DNA of 13,696 nt from Podila epigama (lineage: Eukaryota; Mortierellomycota; Mortierellomycetes; Mortierellales; Mortierellaceae), in contig JAAAVE010000777.1 of assembly GCA_015679605.1 (NCBI GenBank), positions 1-13,696 of the forward strand, written 5' to 3'. This document shows, piece by piece, positions 7,903-13,696 of the stretch. Position numbers and translations under genes: made by a program. The notes under the pieces were generated by a model. That model ran no database searches. It had not been told where the DNA came from and saw only the letters and a program-made list of their open reading frames with translations. Position 1 is the stretch's first letter. Every line of letters starts with the position of its first letter.

Positions 7903-7948
7903 CTCTTTTTCTTTTTTCTTTTTCTTTTTCTTTTTCTTTTTTCTTTTC
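7903..7948. repeat. (CTTTTT)n pyrimidine tract
   Basis: About seven units of CTTTTT with small length variation, ending in CTTTTCCT. It lies at the left end of the G-depleted leader of the lysine enzyme and probably forms part of its core promoter. Confidence 0.85.
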
Positions 7949-8024
7949 CTATTCCCCCACCTCACTTCACCCTTCACTCTTCTCCACTTTGTACCTCATC
8001 TCACCACTACCCCTCCTTTTTTCA

Positions 8025-8043
8025 ATTCATTCATTCATTCATT
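8025..8043. repeat. (ATTC)n array 1
   Basis: Four ATTC units plus a partial fifth within the leader of the lysine enzyme, about 135 bases upstream of the start codon. A second copy of the same array follows 24 bases later. Confidence 0.9.
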
Positions 8044-8067
8044 TCTAATCCATCCTTACATTCACAC

Positions 8068-8086
8068 ATTCATTCATTCATTCATT
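8068..8086. repeat. (ATTC)n array 2
   Basis: Four ATTC units plus ATT, identical in length to array 1, ending 91 bases before the start codon of the lysine enzyme. Confidence 0.9.
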
Positions 8087-8177
8087 GCAAGTCTTCAATT
8101 TCACAATTGTCATTCGCATAATCTCATTCTACCCTTCCATCCTCTTGTATCATATATTAGACCGGATCCTATCATAA

Positions 8178-11100
8178 ATGTCCTTGCAAGCTGCTTTGGC
8201 ATCCAAGGCCCTTCCCCGCCTTGGCGCCCGTCGCGCCACTGGCCGATTCATCGCCTCCATTTCGCAAGCCAAGCGCGCTCTCTCTAGCTCGGCAACCGTC
8301 GCAGGCAAGACTTATTTCCCAAAGGTCTCTCCCAAGATCCAGTCGACGCACATCCACCGCTCTCCTTCGCAGCAACAGTTCCAAAAGCATACATCTTCTT
8401 TCAACCCTTACAAGTCTGTGGCCATCCGCCGCGAGGGCAAGAACAGATGGGAGCGCCGAGCTGCTTTGACCCCCGAGGCAGTGGAGAAGCTCATCAAGGA
8501 GACTGGTATCGCCGTCTATGTCCAGCCCAGCACTAAGCGTATCTTTTCGGACGACAAGTACAGAGCAGCTGGTGCCATCATCCAGGAAGATCTCTCAGTC
8601 GCCGACATTATCCTGGGTATCAAGGAAGTCCCTGTCAAGGATCTGATCCCCGGCAAGACCTACGTCTATTTCTCGCACACCCACAAGGGACAAGAATACA
8701 ACATGCCCATGCTTCAAGATGTCCTTGACAAGGTACTTTTTTTCGCTTTACTATCACTATCATTGTCAATGCTTTGATCACGTTATCTCGCGGTCCTGTA
8801 TACTCATTCATGTCTTTCACTTCTCTACGTCTTACTGCCCCCCCGGACACTTGCTTTTTTCATTATGGCATAAAAATTGGATTTATAGAAAGTTCGACTG
8901 ATTGACTACGAACTGATGGCTAACGAGAAAAAGCAGCGCCTGGTGCTCTTTGGAAAGCACGCCGGTTACGCTGGAATGATTGATGGTGTCCACGGTTTGG
9001 GGCAGCGTCTTCTTGGACTGGGCTACAGCAGCCCCTTCTTGGTAAGCAACTTGAGCGTTTGTTGTTATGTGGGGGTGATTGTTCTGACATACATGGGAAA
9101 ACGTGGTTTTGTTGCCATGAACATGTTGACTCTCGATTACCGCCTTGCCTACCTGCAACCATGATCTTGTATCACTCACATAATACACGCGCATCTGTAT
9201 ATAATATATATGGGATGGAATATTGTCTAAAATAGCATGTTGGCATGGCACACAACTACAAGTCATTGGCCTCGGCCAAACTGGCCCTCCAAGCCTTGGG
9301 CAACACTATTGCAGATGATGGCACACCCAAGGAGTTTGGACCCATGACCTTTACTTTCACCGGTAGCGGAAACGTCTCCCAGGGTGCCCAGGCTGTCTTC
9401 AAGTCGCTGCCTCACGAGTTTGTTGACCCCAAGGATCTTGCCAAGATTGCACAGAGCAAGAGTATGTTTCTCCAATACGTGTTGAGCAAAAAAATCGTGT
9501 GACCATGTAGGGAAAACCTTACTTATTTCGCCCTTTTTTTCTTTTAAATGTGCGAATGTGCTTCTCAAAAAAAAACAGATGCTCGCTTGGATCGCATTTA
9601 TGCTGCCGAGGTTAATATCGAGGATCACATCCGCCACAAGACCAAGAATGTGTTCACTTCCGCCGAAGAGTACTTTGCCCACCCAGAGCAGTTCACCTCT
9701 GTCTTCCACAAGGAGATTGCACCCCATTCCTCCATGGTCATCAATGGAGCTTACTGGGACACTCGCTTCCCTCGCCTGATGACGACTGAGCAACTCAAGT
9801 CGATCCAAAGCGACCCAGCCAACAAGTTCAGAATGCTCAGCATTGCCGACATTTCTTGTGACATCAACGTAAAGACCAACATCAAACCTTTCACGTTTTC
9901 ACTCTGAATTGATAACACTAGTGAGACTGACCAAGAATCGTTATTTTTTTTTTCTTTCTCACTTTTTAGGGATCTTTCGAATTCATGTCCCATGCTACAT
10001 CCATTGAGGATCCTTTCTTCTATGTCGATGCTATTCATGGCAGAGAGCACAAGGATACCGAGGCTGCTGGAGTCCAGATCATGTCAGTGGATATTCTTCC
10101 CTCAGAGCTTCCCTTGGAGAGCAGCCAACACTTTAGTGATTCACTGTACCCTTTTGTCAAGGAGCTTGTAAGTCATTTTGGAAGAAGGAGGTGGGGGAAG
10201 GAAGGGGGAAGGAGAGATTTTTTTTTGTCAATCTTTCTCTGTACACCTTTCTGTGCTCGTCTCGCTGACCCTAATATCTGTTCGTGAACGCCTTAGATTC
10301 GCGACAACAACAGCCACCCAGTTCTCGCTGGAGCCACAATCGCCGCTGATGGAAAGCTGACCCACGCACATGAAGGTTTGGCCAAGAAGCTGGATGAAAC
10401 TCATGCCAAGGAGAAGCTGGCCAAGCTCAAAGCCTCGTTGGCAGCTGGATCCAAGGCTGGATCGAGCTATGGCTCGAAGCAAAAGAAGGTGCTTCTCTGC
10501 GGATCTGGATTTGTGGCTGGACCCCTTGTCGACTACTTGCTGCGTGACCCTAACGTCAGCCTCACGATTGCCAGCAATGCCCAGGCAGAGGCAACTTCGT
10601 TGGCCTTGGGTCGTGCCAACACGAAGGTAGTGCCCCTGGATGTCAAGGATGACGCCAAGATGGCCTCGCTCGTCAAGGATTCAGACATTGTTGTCAGCTT
10701 TGTCCCTGCACCATTCCATCCAATCATTGCTGAGCACTGCATCCAGGAAAAGAAGAACATGGTGACTGCCAGTTACATCAGTCCCGCCATGAAGGCCCTT
10801 GATGAGAGGTAAGCGTAAAAGAAAAGAAGGAAGAAGAAGAAGAAGAAAAAAACCATTGACATTGCGATACAGCAATGCATCATTAGGCGATCCAGAAATG
10901 AGAAACGAAGCCACTATCTAACAAAACATGGATGAATTTTCAATCTATAGGGCTCAACGCGCAGGCATCACGATCATGAACGAGATTGGTCTTGATCCTG
11001 GTATTGACCATTTGAGTGCCATGAAGATGATTGATGAGGTGAAGGCTGAGGGCGGCAAGGTGACATCGTTTGTTTCGTGGTGCGGTGGTCTGCCTGCACC

Positions 11101-12052
11101 TGAGGCATCGAATGTGCCCTTGAGCTACAAGTTCAGCTGGTCGCCTCGCGGAGTGCTCACTGCAGGTATGAATGACGCCAAGTTCCGGATGCACAATGGA
11201 TTCCACGAGATTGCTGGCCAAGACTTGATGAAGAAGCACTTCCCCGATGTCCCAATCTACCCTGGCTTTGCTCTTGAGGGTGTGGCCAACCGTGATTCTT
11301 TGAGTTATGCAGATACATACGGACTGGGCCCTGTTGAGAAGCTTGATACCATGTTCCGAGGTACACTCCGGTACAAGGGATATGCTGATCTGATGCACTC
11401 ATTCAACCGCTTGGGACTCTTGAATGCCGAGAACCGGTCGCAGAACTTTGGCACCTGGACACAGTTTATGGACAGCCTGCTCTTTGGTGAGGGTTCGGTC
11501 TCGTCTTCACACAACAACGCTTCGCGACGGGCAGCCATTGCAGATCGTCTGGATTTGCCCAAGGACCATGCCAGTGTTGGCAAGGTGGTGGATGCACTTC
11601 AGTGGTTGTCATTGATGCCCTCGGCCACGACAGAAGGTGGTGCTTTCACAGCCAAGAACTCGACGACGAACTTGGACAGCTTCTGCTCGTTGTTGATGAA
11701 CAAGCTCAAGTACAACCCACTTGAGCGCGACATGGTGATTTTGCACCACGAGTTTGGAGTGCAGCTCAAGAATGGAGATGAGCAGACACGGACATCGACA
11801 TTGGTGTCCTATGGCACTTTTGAGACATATACTGCGATGGCCAAGACGGTGGGTCTGCCTGCAGCTATGGCGACCGAGATGTTGTTGAAGGGAGAGATTC
11901 CAGAGAAGGGTGTTTTGGCACCAACGATGCCTCATGTGTACAATACGATTTTGGAGAAGCTGAACAGAGAAGGCGTTTCAGTGTTGGAGCAGATTGTTCA
12001 AAAGGGAATGCGCCCTTCGCTCAAGTGGGGCGGTAGTGGAGTGTTCAAGTGA
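8178..12052 (+). CDS. Bifunctional lysine-ketoglutarate reductase/saccharopine dehydrogenase
   Basis: Seven exons: 8178-8732, 8889-9041, 9236-9461, 9579-9868, 9970-10167, 10297-10808 and 10951-12052. All introns are GT-AG and the joins keep frame, giving 1011 residues. Residues 1-85 contain no Asp or Glu and many Arg/Lys/Ser, a strong mitochondrial presequence. Residues about 81-475 are the lysine-ketoglutarate reductase half: VAIRREGKNRWERRAAL, FSHTHKGQE, LIDYE, HVGMAHNY, nucleotide-binding GSGNVSQG at 279-286, and INGAYWD. Residues about 535-1011 are the saccharopine dehydrogenase half: KKVLLCGSGFVAGP (Rossmann, 543-550), TASYISPAM, GLDPGIDH, WCGGLPAPE, YKFSWSPRGVL, TLRYKGY and AKTVGLPAAMA. 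Domain order matches animal/plant AASS (LKR/SDH), which converts lysine plus 2-oxoglutarate through saccharopine to aminoadipate semialdehyde plus glutamate. Ascomycete yeasts use separate Lys1 and Lys9 proteins. Whether this enzyme degrades or makes lysine is not decided by sequence; mitochondrial targeting favours degradation. Confidence 0.93.
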
Positions 12053-12082
12053 GAGACGAAGAGTGTACTGCAATTTTGTTAG

Positions 12083-12088
12083 AATAAA
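12083..12088 (+). terminator. Poly(A) signal of lysine enzyme gene
   Basis: Canonical AATAAA 31 bases after the TGA stop at 12050-12052, inside AGAATAAAAACTG. Position and sequence both fit a fungal polyadenylation signal. Confidence 0.65.
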
Positions 12089-12398
12089 AACTGAACTATA
12101 GACCATTCAAGTATTGGGCAAAACTGTAGTCAACTAGGATAGATGTACAGTACATGCTGAATGCACACAAAGCGATTGCCAAGAGTTGAGCCATATACGG
12201 GGCTTTAGAAAGGACTGCGCATTGAGAACTCGGAGAATATTTCGGGCAAAGGAACCCAAAGACGACAACGCTCAAAGTGTAGCCAACTTGGTATGGTTGG
12301 ATGCGAATGATGTTTGTTAGCGGGAAGAGATAGTCCTACATGAACGAGATGATCATACAGGACAGTTGATTTGCTAAAGTCGTGATTGGGGGAACCAT

Positions 12399-12433
12399 GG
12401 TTGAAGGTTGACGGTTAACGGTTGAAGGTTTTG
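12399..12433. repeat. Heptamer tandem repeat GGTTRAM
   Basis: Consecutive 7-base units GGTTGAA, GGTTGAC, GGTTAAC and GGTTGAA, then a degenerate GGTTTTG. It is a short minisatellite about 350 bases beyond the lysine enzyme stop. Confidence 0.85.
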
Positions 12434-12526
12434 ATGGAATGAATGGTCGATGGCATGGTGTGTACAACCTGGATACTTTTTTTATGCGCAGCCAACTTAG
12501 GATGCTGACTGACTGTCATGCCTGTC

Positions 12527-12557
12527 TGTTTGTTTGTATGTTTGTATGTTTGTTTGC
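12527..12557. repeat. TGTT/TGTA tetranucleotide repeat
   Basis: A run of interleaved TGTT and TGTA units (tgtttgtttgtatg and so on), imperfect, in the intergenic region before the chitinase. Confidence 0.8.
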
Positions 12558-12881
12558 ATGCATGTGTGGATGATTGTTCAGCAGGCCTACTAATGCACCG
12601 CTCTCCACAACCGTTGTCCGCATGCATTACAAACAACCCAAAGTAAGCGCACAAACGCCCACACAAAACATCAGCATCATCAACAGCAACAGCAACAGCA
12701 GCGCAGAAACATGCACACACACCCTGACGGATTTCTTGGAACGGAGCATTTTTTGTCTAGCCAAGAAACAGGGACGGCGCATCTAGAAAGGTGCGGCGCG
12801 TGGTTGTTATCCGATTGCCTTGCATGGCATAGTTTTAGTACCACTTTGCCACTTTTTAGATGAAAAGAAAAGACAGAAAGT

Positions 12882-12922
12882 GAATAAAAAGGCTGACCTT
12901 GCCCTTTCACTTTTTTACGTCA
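12882..12922 (+). promoter_or_regulatory. Candidate chitinase core promoter
   Basis: A TATA-like AATAAAAAGG lies about 60-70 bases upstream of the chitinase ATG. A TTACGTCA motif (12915-12922), one base off the palindromic CRE/ATF site, lies 28 bases upstream of the ATG. The sequence from about 12903 to the ATG is pyrimidine- and A-rich with a single G. Short motifs, so only suggestive. Confidence 0.3.
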
Positions 12923-12949
12923 TCAACCAACCATTCACACATAAATCTA

Positions 12950-13546
12950 ATGAAAATCTCTTCTACATTTGTCCTTGCGGCCCTTGGCCTTACAACCGCA
13001 TGGACTACAGCAACTGCAGCAGCAACGAACAGTACCGACAAGGCCGTCATTGGTTACTTTGAGCCATTGCACGGGTTCCCTATTGACAAGCTTGACTTCA
13101 CAAAATACACCCACATCAACTAGTAAGTCGTGCTTATATGCTAATTTTTTTTTTTGCCTTCCCTTGTTAGTTATTGCGTCTTGTTTCCCCTTCGAAATCA
13201 TGGGTATTGCATTCATTGTTCATTTGTGTTGACCAAAGGGCATAAAAAATTCATTCAAAAAACTCCTAGTGCTTTCGGTTATATGTGGAAGGGGGCACCT
13301 GATCCTTATGTCGTGTACATTGACCATGCTGTCGAGGGTCCAAAGATCAAGGAGATTGTGAGACGCGGGCATGCCCACGGTGTCAAAGTCATTATGTCGA
13401 TCGGCGGTTGGTATGGTTCACAAACCTTTTCCGAGGTGGCTGCTGACCCTGTCCGTCGTCAGGCGTGGATTGAGAGTGCTATGGTCTTTCTCCGTCCTAA
13501 TACTCTTGGAGACGATGCTCCTGTTCCCAACGGTTGGAATATGGAT
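12950..13546 (+). CDS. Secreted GH18 chitinase, N-terminal part
   Basis: Two complete exons are visible, 12950-13122 and 13270-13546; the gene runs off the right edge. The first intron (13123-13269) has donor GTAAGT and acceptor CTCCTAG; the split codon makes Tyr in THINYAFGY. The 150 visible residues begin with a signal peptide (about 1-24, KISSTFVLAALGLTTAW, then an Ala-rich cleavage region). The start of the GH18 barrel follows: KAVIGYFEP (strand 1), YTHINYAFGY (strand 2), and GVKVIMSIGGW (strand 3 with the family's SxGG at 101-104). The last codon before the next donor (GTAAGG) is Asp150, in NGWNMD, exactly where the catalytic DGxDxDWE should begin. Chitin breakdown for wall remodelling or nutrition is the likely role; the catalytic Glu is outside the window, so activity cannot be confirmed. 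Confidence 0.88.
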
Positions 13547-13624
13547 GTAAGGATTACACTGTTTTTTTTCACTCTCTCGCGCGTGCGCTATTTTTTGTTC
13601 GTCTTGATGGAAGTCGACATGTAT

Positions 13625-13696
13625 ACACACACACACACACGCACTCACTCACTCACTCACTCACTCACTCACTCACTCACTCACTCACTCACTCAC
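13625..13696. repeat. Compound microsatellite (AC)8 gc (ACTC)n at right edge
   Basis: Eight AC units (13625-13640), a GC interruption, then about 13.5 ACTC units that continue to the window end. It lies in the second intron of the chitinase, and no usable acceptor precedes it. It matches, in sense orientation, the (AC)8(ACTC)5 repeat in the kelch leader. Confidence 0.95.

Larger units (their letters stand above)
6610..8177. other. Divergent intergenic region, protease and lysine enzyme
   Basis: This stretch separates the protease (leftward) from the lysine enzyme (rightward) and must hold both promoters. Near the protease lies a good splice acceptor with branch motif (6621-6646), suggesting a 5' untranslated intron. 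A minus-strand frame at 6670-6882 opens with ATG but matches nothing I know. GGGCGGGG occurs at 6963-6970. A less AT-rich patch lies at about 7460-7610, and a (GACA)n repeat at 7707-7729. The last 280 bases before 8178 are the G-depleted leader of the lysine enzyme. No RNA gene was recognised. Confidence 0.5.
7898..8177 (+). promoter_or_regulatory. ATG-free, G-depleted leader of lysine enzyme
   Basis: After the ATG at 7895-7897 there is no ATG on the plus strand until the start codon at 8178. From 7898 to 8086 the strand contains a single G (at 7991). The stretch begins with a (CTTTTT)n pyrimidine tract, continues as C/T/A-rich sequence, and contains two ATTC arrays. Pyrimidine-rich upstream tracts mark core promoters and transcription starts in many fungi. 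The lack of upstream ATGs suits a scanned leader. The transcription start cannot be fixed from sequence. Confidence 0.5.
12053..12949. other. Intergenic region between lysine enzyme and chitinase
   Basis: No supported gene. The left end is the lysine enzyme's 3' untranslated region with AATAAA at 12083. Further right are a GGTTGAA-type heptamer repeat (12399-12433), TTTG/TATG repeats (about 12527-12557) and a CAACAG-type run (about 12680-12701). An open frame at 12574-12786 lacks an ATG start and is built from these repeats. The last 70 bases carry a TATA-like ATAAAAAG and a TTACGTCA motif ahead of the chitinase. Confidence 0.55.

Noticed and set aside
8025-8086. Two identical-length arrays that might suggest a CRISPR-like repeat-spacer layout
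   Set aside because: The units are tetranucleotide microsatellites, and the organism is a eukaryote with introns.
7847-8287. 146-codon plus-strand frame starting with ATG and rich in Phe/Ser/His
   Set aside because: It reads the pyrimidine tract and ATTC repeats of the lysine enzyme's leader, is out of frame with that gene and overlaps its start.
12290-12365. Possible C/D-type small RNA suggested by an AATGATG motif
   Set aside because: No properly placed CTGA box or closing stem was found.
12574-12786. 70-codon plus-strand frame with Asn/Ser repeats
   Set aside because: It starts at TTG and its repeats come from a CAACAG-type simple repeat; no domain is visible.

Overview
The window looks like nuclear DNA of a filamentous fungus. 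Genes are interrupted by short GT-AG introns (about 90 to 200 bp), leaders are pyrimidine-rich, simple repeats are abundant, and the encoded families (secreted pepsin-like protease, GH18 chitinase, kelch membrane protein, BTB protein, lysine/saccharopine enzyme) fit a fungus. A fused animal-style lysine-ketoglutarate reductase/saccharopine dehydrogenase points to an early-diverging lineage such as Mortierellomycotina/Mucoromycota. That placement is inference, because no marker gene is present.

Layout. 1-759 holds no convincing gene. Three genes then lie head-to-tail on the minus strand: a signal-peptide/kelch/single-pass membrane protein with a polyglutamine tail (760-2631), a two-exon BTB/POZ protein (3745-4900) and a pepsin-family aspartic protease (5014-6609). 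The protease stop and the preferred BTB start are only about 113 bp apart. After a 1.57 kb divergent intergenic region, two genes lie on the plus strand: a seven-exon mitochondrial alpha-aminoadipic semialdehyde synthase-like enzyme (8178-12052, 1011 residues) and the first two exons of a secreted GH18 chitinase (12950-13546, continuing past the right edge).

How the genes relate. Nothing suggests an operon or a metabolic cluster. The protease and chitinase are predicted secreted hydrolases, the kelch protein is a predicted surface receptor-like molecule, and the fused lysine enzyme is a mitochondrial metabolic enzyme. Exon-intron models were built by hand; the main ones close in frame with GT-AG borders and keep family motifs intact.

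Most worth a second look: the fused lysine enzyme with a mitochondrial presequence in a fungus; two gene leaders almost free of G on the sense strand and free of ATG; a compound (AC)n(ACTC)n repeat present in the same sense orientation in one leader and one intron; and the kelch protein's duplicated glutamine-rich cytoplasmic tail. I did not find a clearly novel multi-gene system.
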